NCBI GenBank assembly: GCA_965219235.1
Contig: OZ244721.1
Coordinates: 2,542,001-2,606,000 of the forward strand
Direction: 5' to 3'
DNA length: 64,000 bases
DNA from: CBDHCC01 sp965219235
Lineage (GTDB): Bacteria > Pseudomonadota > Alphaproteobacteria > Sphingomonadales > Sphingomonadaceae
The notes beneath the pieces were generated by a model. It was not told the DNA's origin. It saw only the letters and a program-made list of their open reading frames with translations, and made no database searches. The position numbers and the translations under genes are program-made. Shown here piece by piece: positions 51,751 to 60,493 of this stretch. Every line of letters begins with the position of its first letter. The first letter of the stretch is position 1.

Positions 51751-52545
51751 GTGAGCAAGCGAATCCCCGCGCCCCTGCGAGTGCCGTCCGCGCGAGTGCG
51801 CGCCGGCCTGCTGGCGACCGTCGGTCTCGCCACCGCCATCGTGGCGCCCGTGCTCGCCGCCGGCAACGATCACTCCGCCATGGCCGCGACGGTGATCCGC
51901 GCCGGTGGGCCGGTGTTGGGCGGGCTGGGTTCGTTCACGCCGTCCGCGCCCGATCCGGTGCTGGCCCGCCTGCTCCGTTCGCTGCCCCAGGACGGCCGGC
52001 TCGCGCGGTCCACGCTGCGCTTCACGCCCACGCCCGGACAGGCGGTGCCCGGCCCGGTGACCGTCGCCACCCACGTGCGTCCCGTCGATCTCCGCGCCAA
52101 TCTGAACCGCCTCGCCTCGCCCGCCGGGCGGCCCAGCCTGGCGGACTCGACCGACTCCACCGCGCTGGCGATCAAGCCCTCCTCCTACAAGCTGGGCGAG
52201 TCGATCGGCTGGAAGAGCTTCGCGCAGACCGGAACGGTCGCGGCGGTGGACCGCGCGATCACGCGCAAGCCGGTGGCGTCGGCGCCCACCCGCGGCGTCG
52301 AGCGTCCCTCGCGCTTCGGCTCCGACCTCAAGGTGGAGACCGCGCCCTCGCTGAACGACGTCGCGCGCGGATCCGACGCGGATCCGTCGCTGGAGCTGGA
52401 GGTCGGCGGCCGCTACCGGCTCAGCCGCTCCGTCGATGTCAAGGCGGGCGTGCGCTATCGCGTCAACCGCGATCGGCTCGACCCCGACGTGCAGGGCGGC
52501 GCCGACAGCTCCGCCGTGTATGTGGGCACCGCCTTCAGGTTCTGA
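51751..52545 (+). CDS. Exported hypothetical protein with possible outer-membrane C-terminus
   Basis: I do not recognise this 264-residue protein. GTG at 51751 gives a plausible signal peptide (AGLLATVGLATAIVAPVLAA). The middle is low-complexity and Pro/Ser/Ala-rich. The last ~60 residues (LELEVGGRYRLSRSVDVKAG onward) look like amphipathic beta strands and end AVYVGTAFRF with a terminal Phe, as in outer-membrane proteins. Its 3' end overlaps the convergent gene by 91 bp. Confidence 0.7.
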   Translation: MSKRIPAPLRVPSARVRAGLLATVGLATAIVAPVLAAGNDHSAMAATVIRAGGPVLGGLGSFTPSAPDPVLARLLRSLPQDGRLARSTLRFTPTPGQAVPGPVTVATHVRPVDLRANLNRLASPAGRPSLADSTDSTALAIKPSSYKLGESIGWKSFAQTGTVAAVDRAITRKPVASAPTRGVERPSRFGSDLKVETAPSLNDVARGSDADPSLELEVGGRYRLSRSVDVKAGVRYRVNRDRLDPDVQGGADSSAVYVGTAFRF

Positions 52546-53102
52546 TCGCTCCACGGGCCGCTCAGGCCGTCGATCGCCGCCCACCCGTCCGCGCCCAGCG
52601 CCCTGAGCGGCCGCGCCCGCTCCGCCGTCAGGCCGCCCAGCGCGATCGTCCAGCCGGCGCCGCAGCGCCGGGCGAGACGCGCGAAGCCCCAGCGCCCGAG
52701 ACCTCGCGCATCGGGATGGGAGCGCGTCGCGCCGACCGGCGACACGAAGCGGACGTCCGTGCGGAGGTGGCGCGCGCGCGTGGCCTGCCGCGCGTCGTGG
52801 ACCGGGCGGGATGACAGCGGCCGGTCGCGACGCCGCGAGTTGTGGCGGCCGTGCGCCCGCCAGTCGCCCCGGATCGGTCGGCCGGCGACGAACAGCACGA
52901 GCGAGCGGCGCGCGCACATGGCGGCCACCCGGTGGAACAGGACCCGGCGCTCCTCGCGCGGCAGGTCGCCGTCGCGGAACACCACGCCGGCACCGCGCGG
53001 CAGCCGCGCGAGCACGGGAAGCCGGTCGGCCCGGTTGCGGGAATCGGTCATCAGCCAGACGGACGGCAGGCGGCGGAAGAATCGTGGGTGGAGCCGGCGC
53101 AT
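52455..53102 (-). CDS. Thiamine phosphate synthase-like (ThiE/TenI superfamily) protein
   Basis: The 215-residue protein has LPSVWLMTDSRNRADRLPVL, LPRGAGVVFRDGDLP, FVSPVGATRSHPDARGLG and WTIALGGLTAERARPLRALG, the TIM-barrel pattern of ThiE/TenI relatives in sphingomonads. Whether it makes thiamine phosphate is uncertain because the pyrophosphate-binding loop is altered. The last ~30 residues overlap the opposite-strand gene and look like read-through. Confidence 0.78.
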   Translation of the reverse strand: MRRLHPRFFRRLPSVWLMTDSRNRADRLPVLARLPRGAGVVFRDGDLPREERRVLFHRVAAMCARRSLVLFVAGRPIRGDWRAHGRHNSRRRDRPLSSRPVHDARQATRARHLRTDVRFVSPVGATRSHPDARGLGRWGFARLARRCGAGWTIALGGLTAERARPLRALGADGWAAIDGLSGPWSDQNLKAVPTYTAELSAPPCTSGSSRSRLTR

Positions 53103-53200
53103 GGCCGCCGCTATAGGGCCGCCCATGCCCGCCGATCCACCCGTGCCGCCGTCCAGTGGTGGGTCGGTTTCAATATGTGCCACTGTTATACGTCCATGTC

Positions 53201-53298
53201 TCGTCTTTGCGAGGAGCCGAAGGCGACGAAGCAATCCAGGACGGCTGTCGCGACGCACCACCCCCTGGATTGCTTCGCCTTCGGCTCGCAAAGACGAA
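53201..53298. repeat. Inverted repeat (TCGTCTTTGCGAGGAGCCGA family)
   Basis: Arms 53201-53240 and 53264-53298 share about 33 bp (TCGTCTTTGCGAGGAGCCGA and on, against GGATTGCTTCGCCTTCGGCT). The hairpin lies just before the yggS start and may be transcribed. Confidence 0.88.
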
Positions 53299-53309
53299 GA
53301 GGTGGCGAT

Positions 53310-53972
53310 TTGACACTGACCCACTCTCCGCCGTCCGACGCGCTCGAGCGGGTGCGGGACCGCATCGCCGCCGCCGCGGTCCGGGCCGGGCGCGACCCGG
53401 CCGACGTCACGCTGATCGCGGTCGGCAAGCGCCACCCCGCGTCCGCCCTGGCCGCGCTGATGGAGGCGGGGCAGCTCGTCTTCGGCGAGAACCGCGTGGA
53501 CGAGGCGGAGGACAAGGTCCCGGACCTGCGCGCCGTCGAGCCCCGCCTGCGCCTGCACCTGGTCGGCCGGCTGCAGTCGAACAAGGCCGCCGCGGCGGCG
53601 GAGCTGTTCGACGCCATCCACTCCCTCGACCGCCCGTCGCTCGTCCGGGCGCTGGCGCGCTGCCCGCGCGTGCCGGACTGCTTCGTGCAGGTGAACATCG
53701 GCGGGGAGCCGCAGAAGGGCGGCTGCGCCATCGCCGCGCTGCCCGACATGCTGGACCACGCGCGCGCGGCGGGGCTGCCGGTCGTGGGGCTGATGAGCGT
53801 GCCGCCGCTGGAGGGCGACCCCGCGCCCTATTTCGCGCTCACCGCCGAGCTGGCGGCGCGCCACGGGCTGACCGGGCTCAGCATGGGGATGAGCGGCGAC
53901 TTCGAGACCGCCGTGGCGCTGGGCGCCACCCACGTCCGCGTCGGCACGGCGCTGTTCGGCGCGCGCGCGTGA
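53310..53972 (+). CDS. YggS-family pyridoxal phosphate homeostasis protein
   Basis: The 220-residue PLP-binding protein has VTLIAVGKRHPASALAALME with the PLP Lys, FGENRVDEAEDKV, LHLVGRLQSNKA, VNIGGEPQKGGC and LSMGMSGDFETAVALGATHV. It buffers PLP. TTG at 53310 with AGAGG upstream is the likely start; a GTG at about 53355 would cut off conserved N-terminal helix. Confidence 0.92.
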   Translation: MTLTHSPPSDALERVRDRIAAAAVRAGRDPADVTLIAVGKRHPASALAALMEAGQLVFGENRVDEAEDKVPDLRAVEPRLRLHLVGRLQSNKAAAAAELFDAIHSLDRPSLVRALARCPRVPDCFVQVNIGGEPQKGGCAIAALPDMLDHARAAGLPVVGLMSVPPLEGDPAPYFALTAELAARHGLTGLSMGMSGDFETAVALGATHVRVGTALFGARA

Positions 53973-54053
53973 GCCGGCGGTCGCGCTCCCGTCCGGTTTC
54001 GAGATTGCGATTCTGGAGATTCGGAGGTGGCGGCGTTGCTGGGACCGCGGGCG

Positions 54054-54069
54054 TGTTTCACGTGAAACA
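54054..54069. promoter_or_regulatory. parS: parS centromere site 4
   Basis: TGTTTCACGTGAAACA, an exact consensus, within an 18-bp perfect palindrome (54053-54070). Intergenic, between yggS and xth. Confidence 0.93.
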
Positions 54070-54081
54070 CGCCTCCCCCGA

Positions 54082-54320
54082 CCCGCTCGTCCTGAACCTG
54101 TCGAAAGGGATGATGTGGCTTCCAAACCCGACGTTTCCCCGCACCGTTCCCGACCCGTGGGCGGCCCTTATCCACCTCGTCACCCCGGCCTTGAGCCGGG
54201 GTCCGGGCTGTCTTGCCGCTCGGACCGTCCGAGCGGGGTGACGACCGCCCGAGCGCTAGACACGACAGCCCCACCGGCCGCCAAAATGAAGCTGGACCCC
54301 GGCTCAAGGCCGGGGTGAGG
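54082..54320. repeat. Mixed palindromic repeats between yggS and xth
   Basis: A GACAGG-family copy at 54082-54109, then an inverted pair of a third element: CACCCCGGCCTTGAGCCGGG at 54181 and its reverse at 54293-54318. With parS, these occupy most of the 513-bp gap 53973-54485. No gene is seen. Confidence 0.85.
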
Positions 54321-54485
54321 GTCGTGGATGCTCGTCCGCTTACCAGAACCAACTCAGGTCGGTCTTCGTGGGCTTGCAGACGACATGGTCGCCTTGTCGA
54401 AGCCCCGCCAGGGCGCAGCCCATCGCGCGGGTCGCAGCGACGGCCCGGTTCTCATCCGCCGCCCGAGGCTCTAGACCCCGCGCCC

Positions 54486-55277
54486 ATGACCCGCCTCTCC
54501 GTCGCCAGCTGGAACATCAACTCCGTGCGGTTTCGCCTGGACATCGTCCTGCGCTTCCTGGCGGAGGCGCGGCCCGACGTGCTGTGCCTGCAGGAGACGA
54601 AGTCGCCGGACGAGCACTTCCCGGCCGCCGCGCTGGCCGCCGCCGGCTATCCGCACCAGCTGCTGAACGGCCAGCCCAACTATCACGGCGTGGCGATCGT
54701 CAGCCGGGTGCCGCTGACCGCCGACACGCGACTCGACTGGCAGGCGAACGGCGAGTCGCGCCACCTGGGAGCGCTGCTGCCCAACGGCGTCGCGCTGGAG
54801 TGCGTCTATGTGCCCGCCGGCGGCGATGTGCCCGACCGCGAGGTCAATCCGAAGTTCGGGCAGAAGCTCGACTTCCTGGAGCGCATGACCCGCTGGTCGG
54901 ACGCGCTCGACCGGCCGACGATCCTGACCGGCGACTTCAACGTCGCCCCGCTGCCGTCCGACGTGTGGAGCCACAGGCAGCTGCTCAACACCGTCAGCCA
55001 CACCGCCGTCGAGGTCGACGCGCTGGACAGCCTGCGGGACGCGGCGGACTGGGTCGATCTCGGCCGGCATTTCGTGCCCGCGCCGGAGCGGCTGCACAGC
55101 TGGTGGAGTTACCGCGCCAAGGACTGGCGCACGTCCGACCGGGGCCGGCGGCTCGACCACATGTGGGCGACGGCGGACGTCGCCGGCCAGGCGGTCGCGC
55201 ACCGGGTCCATGAGGACTGCCGCGACTGGGTGAAGCCCTCCGACCACGTGCCGATCGTCACCGAGTTCGAGTGGTGA
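54486..55277 (+). CDS. xth: Exodeoxyribonuclease III
   Basis: The 263-residue AP endonuclease has SVASWNINSVRFRLDIVLRF, LCLQETKSPDEHFP with the catalytic Glu, GDFNVAPLPSDVW, DRGRRLDHMWAT and SDHVPIVTEFEW with the His near the end. It repairs abasic sites. Its stop overlaps ribA by 7 bp. Confidence 0.96.
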   Translation: MTRLSVASWNINSVRFRLDIVLRFLAEARPDVLCLQETKSPDEHFPAAALAAAGYPHQLLNGQPNYHGVAIVSRVPLTADTRLDWQANGESRHLGALLPNGVALECVYVPAGGDVPDREVNPKFGQKLDFLERMTRWSDALDRPTILTGDFNVAPLPSDVWSHRQLLNTVSHTAVEVDALDSLRDAADWVDLGRHFVPAPERLHSWWSYRAKDWRTSDRGRRLDHMWATADVAGQAVAHRVHEDCRDWVKPSDHVPIVTEFEW

Positions 55278-56332
55278 GACCCGACCGCTCGGTCGGGCGC
55301 GCGCTCGACGCGCTCCGGCGCGGCTGGCCGGTGACGATCGCGGATGGCGAGGACAGCGTGACGGTGCTGTCGGTGGAGCGCGGCGACGCCGGGGCGCTGG
55401 CGGCGCTCGACGCGGACGGCGCCGCCGATCTGGTCGTCAGCCCGGCGCGCGCCGCCACGCTCAAGCTCACCAACCGTCTGGAGGCGGCCTCGGGCGGCGC
55501 GGTGCGGATCGCGCGCGCCTCGCTGCCCGATCCGCGCCTGGCGCTGGCGGTCGCCAATCCCGCCGACGATCTCGCGCTGCCGATGAAGGGACCGTTCGCG
55601 CTCGCCGAGCCGGAGCCGGCGGCCGCGCTCGACGCCGCCTTGTGGCTCTGCACTCGCCAGGGGCTGCTGCCCGCCGTCTGGGCGCGCGACGGCGAAGGCG
55701 GCGATGCGCGGCTGGAGGTGGCGGCGCTCGCCGGGGCCACCGATGCCGACCGGCTGCACCGGGTGGCCGCCGCGCGCCTGCCGGTGCGCGCGGCCGAGGA
55801 CGCGCGGGTGGTGGGCTTTCGCCATGACGTGACGGGCGAGGAGCATGTGGCGCTGGTCATCGGCCACGCCGACGACCGGCCGCCGCTCGTCCGGCTCCAC
55901 TCCGAATGCCTGACCGGCGACGTGTTCGGCAGCCTCAAGTGCGACTGCGGGCCGCAGCTGGAGACGGCGCTCGCCCGGATGCGCGCCGACGGGCACGGCG
56001 TGCTGCTCTATCTGCGGCAGGAGGGGCGCGGCATCGGCCTCATCAACAAGCTGCGCGCCTATCAGCTCCAGGATCAGGGGTTCGACACCGTCGACGCCAA
56101 CACCCGGCTGGGCTTCGCCGTGGACGAGCGCGACTATGGCGTGGCGGCCGCCATGCTGCGCGCGCTGCGGGTGGAGCGCGTGCGCCTGCTCACCAACAAC
56201 CCGGCCAAGGTGGCGGCGCTGGAGGCGCACGGGGTGGCGGTGGCCGAGCGCGTGCCGCTCGCGCTGCCGGCGACGGCGCACAATGCCGGCTATCTGGCGG
56301 TCAAGCGGGACCGGACCGGGCACCAGCTGTAG
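55271..56332 (+). CDS. ribA: GTP cyclohydrolase II (with N-terminal DHBP-synthase-like remnant)
   Basis: The 353-residue riboflavin-pathway enzyme carries its C-terminal half (from about 175) with the zinc motif CLTGDVFGSLKCDC, LRQEGRGIGLINKLRAYQLQ and NTRLGF. The N-terminal ~160 residues resemble a degenerate ribB-like domain and lack clear catalytic residues. GTG at 55271 overlaps xth; GTG 55274 is also possible. Confidence 0.93.
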   Translation: MVRPDRSVGRALDALRRGWPVTIADGEDSVTVLSVERGDAGALAALDADGAADLVVSPARAATLKLTNRLEAASGGAVRIARASLPDPRLALAVANPADDLALPMKGPFALAEPEPAAALDAALWLCTRQGLLPAVWARDGEGGDARLEVAALAGATDADRLHRVAAARLPVRAAEDARVVGFRHDVTGEEHVALVIGHADDRPPLVRLHSECLTGDVFGSLKCDCGPQLETALARMRADGHGVLLYLRQEGRGIGLINKLRAYQLQDQGFDTVDANTRLGFAVDERDYGVAAAMLRALRVERVRLLTNNPAKVAALEAHGVAVAERVPLALPATAHNAGYLAVKRDRTGHQL

Positions 56333-56365
56333 GGGTGTGGCTGTCCCACACCCGCTGGCGCCGAG

Positions 56366-56545
56366 CCTGTCCTTTGCAAACCCACGTCGCGCCAGAACGT
56401 CCCCCGACCCGCTCGTCCTTCGACAGGCTCGGGACGAGCGGATCGGGGTTGGGGAGTTCGACGTCCGCCTTCACGTCGGTAGCAGTCGGGGCGAGCGTCG
56501 AATCTGGAGCCACATCACCGCTTTCGACAGACTCGACCCGGGCGG
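56366..56545. repeat. Interspersed repeat cluster (GACAGGCTCGGGACGAGCGG variant)
   Basis: Directly after ribA. It contains TTTGCAAACCCACGTCGCGC, a GACAGGCTCGGGACGAGCGG copy and GGATCGGGGTTGGGGAGTTC shared with about 31966-31997. Apart from this and a terminator hairpin, nothing is seen in 56333-56737. Confidence 0.82.
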
Positions 56546-56574
56546 ACGTCCGGGCAACGGCCGTGGGACACGCG

Positions 56575-56608
56575 CAAAAGACCCCCGCTCCAGGGGGGTG
56601 GAGCGGGG
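56575..56608 (-). terminator. Probable rho-independent terminator downstream of lolA
   Basis: On the minus strand a 10-bp GC stem (56608-56599 with 56592-56583) and 6-nt loop are followed by GTCTTTTGC, a short U-tract. It lies 130 bp past the lolA stop. On the plus strand it could also act as a bulky hairpin after ribA. Confidence 0.55.
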
Positions 56609-56737
56609 ATCCCCTACGCGTTCGTCACGCATGCGACCGAGTCCGCGGGCGGGCAACAGGGGGAATCCCGATCCCGCCGACCGCGATCGCAACACCGAGA
56701 TAGGCGCGGAAAACTGTCGCGCAAGTGAACGGCGGCG

Positions 56738-57373
56738 TCAGCGCGCGCCGGCGGACTTCCGTGGGTCGCTCCAGGTGAACGTCCTGTCGCTCACCGCCAC
56801 GTTGTAGCGCTGGTCCGACAGCCGCACGCTGGTGCGGTTGTTCTGGCTGTCGAGCGTCACCCAGCCGGTCAGCATCAGCCCGCCCGGCGCGGCGGCGTCG
56901 CGGCGGAAGGCCATGGTGATGGCGCCGTATTGCGGCCGCTTGGGGTCCTTGGCGAGCACCAGCACGACGTTCGGGTCGGGCGAGTCGACCGTCCTGGCGA
57001 AGCGCTGCAGGTTGGCGTCGGGGTCGATCAGCACCGACAGCGGGCTGTCGCCGACCGGCCAGCGCTGCACCTGCTTGACCGAATAGTCGATATAGGTCAG
57101 CGCCTTGCCGTCCGCGACCAGCAGGATCGGCACGCCCTTCTGATACTGGAAGCGGATCTTGCCCGGCCGCTTCATGGTGAGCTGGCCGGTGAGCGTCTTG
57201 CCCGCGCGATCGGTCTGGGCGAACGCGGCGGTCATAGACGTCGCCGCCTTCAGGTGGGTGGCCACCCGCGCGAGGTCGTCGGCCTGGGCCAGGGCGGGGG
57301 CCGCGACCAGCGCCAGCGGGGCGGCGGCCAGCGGCGCGAGGGCCAGGGCGGTGGAGAGGCGGCGGGCGGACAT
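56738..57373 (-). CDS. lolA: Outer-membrane lipoprotein carrier protein LolA
   Basis: The 211-residue periplasmic carrier has a signal peptide ending near APALAQA, then FAQTDRAGKTLTGQLTMKRP, FQYQKGVPILLVADGKALTY and QNNRTSVRLSDQRYNVAV. It ferries lipoproteins to LolB. ATG at 57373 has AGGAG upstream; an in-frame start eight codons earlier is less likely. Confidence 0.94.
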   Translation of the reverse strand: MSARRLSTALALAPLAAAPLALVAAPALAQADDLARVATHLKAATSMTAAFAQTDRAGKTLTGQLTMKRPGKIRFQYQKGVPILLVADGKALTYIDYSVKQVQRWPVGDSPLSVLIDPDANLQRFARTVDSPDPNVVLVLAKDPKRPQYGAITMAFRRDAAAPGGLMLTGWVTLDSQNNRTSVRLSDQRYNVAVSDRTFTWSDPRKSAGAR

Positions 57374-57502
57374 GCGGGACTCCTGACGAACGGTCACTGG
57401 GTGGGAGCACTAGGTCGGCGGCGTTGAATGTCCAGTGAACCCCGCCGGTTCCTCCCGTTCATGCGGTTGCGTCCCGCCGGTGGCTGGGCGAGGGATGCGG
57501 CG

Positions 57503-58156
57503 ATGGAGGTGAGCGTCTTCGACCTGGACCGCACGCTCACGCGGCGGCCGACCTACACGCGCCTGCTGCTGGCGCTGGCGCGCGCGCACCGGCCCTGGCG
57601 GCTGGCGGCGTTGGCGATCTGGCCGCTGGGCTTCGCCGCCCACGCGCTCGGCCTATTGGATCGCCGCGCGCTCAAGGCGTGGATGCACCGCACGCTCGTC
57701 GGTCCCACCCTGCCGCGCGACGTGGCCGAGCGCGTGGCGGAGCGGCTCGCCGGGCGGCTGGTGGCCGACGGCCTCCTGCCCCGGGCGGCGGAGCGGCTGG
57801 CGGCGGAGCGCGCGGCCGGGCGCCGGGTGCTGATCGCCACCGCCGCCAACAGCGTGCTGGTCGAGCCGCTCGCCCGCCGCCTCGGCGTGGAGGCGGTGGC
57901 GACCCTGTCGCGCTGGGACGGCGACGCGCTGCGGCCCGGCAGCGTCGGGCCGAACCGTCACGGCGCGGCCAAGCTGGCGGCGGTGCGGGAGTGGCTGGGC
58001 GAACCGCGCGAGGCGGCGCATGTCCGCGCGTTCTCCGACCACGCGTCGGACGCGCCGCTGCTCGACTGGGCGGACGAGGCGGTGGTGGTGAACCCCTCGC
58101 CCGCGCTCGCGCGGCTGGCGGCCGCGCGTGGCTGGCGGGCGGTGCGCTGGGGCTAG
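57503..58156 (+). CDS. HAD-superfamily subfamily IB phosphatase
   Basis: The 217-residue protein has motif I SVFDLDRTLTRRPTYTRLLL, motif II IATAAN and motif III/IV YSDHASD-type residues (here FSDHASDAPLLDWAD). HAD-IB phosphatases act on serine phosphate, lipid or sugar phosphates; the neighbouring glycan cluster suggests a phospholipid or polyol substrate. ATG at 57503 directly precedes motif I. Confidence 0.9.
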   Translation: MEVSVFDLDRTLTRRPTYTRLLLALARAHRPWRLAALAIWPLGFAAHALGLLDRRALKAWMHRTLVGPTLPRDVAERVAERLAGRLVADGLLPRAAERLAAERAAGRRVLIATAANSVLVEPLARRLGVEAVATLSRWDGDALRPGSVGPNRHGAAKLAAVREWLGEPREAAHVRAFSDHASDAPLLDWADEAVVVNPSPALARLAAARGWRAVRWG

Positions 58157-59313
58157 CGGGCCAGCGCGGCGGCGATCGCCCGCGCGGCGCGGTCGGAGGA
58201 GCGCTCGTCGGTGAGCTGGATGCTGGCCGCGAACAGCGCCTCCTGCACCGGGCGGACGCGGGGCTGCTCGGCCCGGGCGCGGGCCAGCGCCGCGCCGAGG
58301 TCGTCCGCCGAGTCGATGACCCGGCCCGCGCGCCAGTGCGCGTAGTTCGGATCGTCCTCCCACGCGACGCCGTGCGAGTTCAGGAAGATCGCGGGGCGCG
58401 GCCGCCACAGGAACTCGTAGAGCTGGCTGCTGACGTCGCCCAGGTAGAGGTCGGCGGCGCGCGTGTAGGTCATGTCGGTGGCCGCCGGGCCGCCGGTGTC
58501 GATCAGGATGTTGGGCGCGTCCCGCCAGCGCCGCTCGATGCGGCCGGGACGGTCGAGTCGCAACGGCGAGAGGCTGAGCGTCACCGGGCGGGCGAACAGC
58601 ATCACGTGGGGCGCGAAGATCAGGTTGAACCCGGGATGCGCCACGAACCAGTCGAGCACCGCCGGCCCGTCGCGGAACCAGGACGACAGCGCGGGTGAGG
58701 GGTGCGGGTTGTAGAGCACGGTCGGGCGGCCGGGCGGCAGCGGCAGCGGCAGCGGTGGCGGCTCGGCGGGCAGCGTGTCGAACTTCGGATAGCCGACGAT
58801 CGACAGCCGCTCCGGCGGCACGCCCGCTTCGGCGACCAGCCGGTCGCGGATCTTGGGTCCGCTGACGAGCACGTGATCGAACAGCGCGCTGGCCGGGTCG
58901 AACCCGATCGCCCGGTCGCCCGCGCCGTGCCGGGTGTGGATGAGCGTCAGGTCGGTCAGGCCGTAGCGCGTGCGGAGGATCGCCGAGGTCTTCTCCGCCA
59001 CCACGAGCGCGTCCAGCCCGGCGAAGAACGGCAGGTTGTCGCGGTAGATCGTGAGCTTTGCCGCCGGCAGCCAGCGGTCGAGCGCGCGCGACGCCAGCCG
59101 GGAGACGGCGGAGCGGTGACGCAGTCGCTCGCGCACCAGGTTGACCGGCGCGTCGCCGCCGACGATCCGCTCGACGGCCGCCGCCATGGCGTCCGACCCG
59201 CTCGCCAGCACCACCGTCCAGTCGGGACGCAGCCCGGCGAGCGCCAGGGCGACCGGCGCGGCGTGCGCGACCTGGTGCGTCTGGTCGTGGTTGAACAGGA
59301 AGCCGACGCGCAC
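58153..59313 (-). CDS. CDP-glycerol glycerophosphotransferase-like protein
   Basis: The 386-residue GT-B-like protein resembles the TagF/TarF family: FLFNHDQTHQVAHAAPVALA, IHTRHGAGDR, LVSGPKIRDRLVAEAGVP, VLYNPHPSPALSSWF and TDMTYTRAADLYLGDVSSQLYEF. Members transfer glycerol phosphate or related units to surface glycans. Its stop shares a CTAG with the convergent HAD gene. Confidence 0.82.
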   Translation of the reverse strand: MRVGFLFNHDQTHQVAHAAPVALALAGLRPDWTVVLASGSDAMAAAVERIVGGDAPVNLVRERLRHRSAVSRLASRALDRWLPAAKLTIYRDNLPFFAGLDALVVAEKTSAILRTRYGLTDLTLIHTRHGAGDRAIGFDPASALFDHVLVSGPKIRDRLVAEAGVPPERLSIVGYPKFDTLPAEPPPLPLPLPPGRPTVLYNPHPSPALSSWFRDGPAVLDWFVAHPGFNLIFAPHVMLFARPVTLSLSPLRLDRPGRIERRWRDAPNILIDTGGPAATDMTYTRAADLYLGDVSSQLYEFLWRPRPAIFLNSHGVAWEDDPNYAHWRAGRVIDSADDLGAALARARAEQPRVRPVQEALFAASIQLTDERSSDRAARAIAAALAR

Positions 59314-59386
59314 GGCCGATCAGCCGCCGCGCTTGCCAGCGACGGCGATGCGCCCATAGGTGCGCTCGCTCGTGGGCAGGGGATCA

Positions 59387-60493
59387 GTGATCAGGCAGCG
59401 CATCGGCATCGTCCTTCATGACGGGGGCAGGGGCGGCGGCACCGAACGCATCGCGCGGCGGCTGGGTCAAGCCTGGCGGCGCGAGGGGCGCGAGGTCGTG
59501 CTGCTGGTGGGCGACCCGGCGGGAGCGGAGACGTGGAATGCCGCGGGGAACGGCCCGGAGGCCCGGCACCCGCCGCTGCCGCTGCTGTCGCCCGCGCGCG
59601 CGATCGGGCGCGGCGCGGGCGCGCTGGCGCGGCTGGGCGCGTGGGCGGGGGCACGCGCGGTCCTGGAGGGACTGGAGGGGCTCTACATTCCCGGCAACCA
59701 CCATCTGCCCGCCCTGCCGGCGCTGCGGGGCGCGGCGGGCGGGCGGCTCGCGCTCGTCGCCCGCCTCAGCAATCCCGTGCGGCGACCCGACCGGCCGGAG
59801 TGGCGGCAACGGGCGTGGGAGCGGCTGCTGGCGCGCCGCCTGCGCCACGCCGACGCCGTCGTCGCGCTGTCCGACGGGCTGGCGGCGCAGGCGGCGGGGC
59901 TGCTGCCGGCCGCCCGTCTCCATGTCGTGCCCAATCCCATCCTGGAGGACGACACACCCATCGGGGCACCACCCCCCGCCCACGCGCCTCCCCTGGTGAT
60001 CGGCGTGGGCCGGCTGGTGGCGCAGAAGAACTGGGCGCTGCCGCTCGACGCGCTCGCGCTCGGCGCGGCGGACGTGCGGCTGATCCTGGTGGGCGACGGA
60101 CCGGAGCGGGCGACTCTGGAGATGCGCGCGGCCCAGCTGGGGCTCGCCGGGCGCGTCGCCTTCGCCGGACAGGTGCCCGACGCGCGGCCCTGGATGGAAC
60201 GCGCGCGCCTGCTCGTGCTGTCCTCGCGCTTCGAGGGCGTGCCGGCGGTGGTGGTCGAGGCGCTCGCGGCGGGACTGCCGGTGGTCGCGACCGACTGCGC
60301 GCCGTCGATCCGGGAGATGATTCCCCCCGGTCACGGCCTGGTGGTGCCGCCGGACGACCCCGCCGCGCTGGCCGAGGCGATGGCGCGGATGCTGGCCCAC
60401 CCGCCGCCGCCGCTCGCGCCCGACGCGCTCGAGCGCTACCGCATCGGTCCCGTGGGCCGCCGCTACCTCGCCCTGTTCGACGCCGTGCCATGA
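59387..60493 (+). CDS. Glycosyltransferase family 4
   Basis: The 368-residue GT-B enzyme has GIVLHDGGRGGGTERIARRL, VIGVGRLVAQKNWALPLDAL, LILVGDGPERATLE, VLSSRFEGVPAVVVEALAAG with the GT4 acidic pair and LVVPPDDPAALAEAM. GTG at 59387 with AGGGG upstream is preferred. It probably adds sugars to a surface polysaccharide; it overlaps the flippase by 4 bp. Confidence 0.92.
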   Translation: MIRQRIGIVLHDGGRGGGTERIARRLGQAWRREGREVVLLVGDPAGAETWNAAGNGPEARHPPLPLLSPARAIGRGAGALARLGAWAGARAVLEGLEGLYIPGNHHLPALPALRGAAGGRLALVARLSNPVRRPDRPEWRQRAWERLLARRLRHADAVVALSDGLAAQAAGLLPAARLHVVPNPILEDDTPIGAPPPAHAPPLVIGVGRLVAQKNWALPLDALALGAADVRLILVGDGPERATLEMRAAQLGLAGRVAFAGQVPDARPWMERARLLVLSSRFEGVPAVVVEALAAGLPVVATDCAPSIREMIPPGHGLVVPPDDPAALAEAMARMLAHPPPPLAPDALERYRIGPVGRRYLALFDAVP

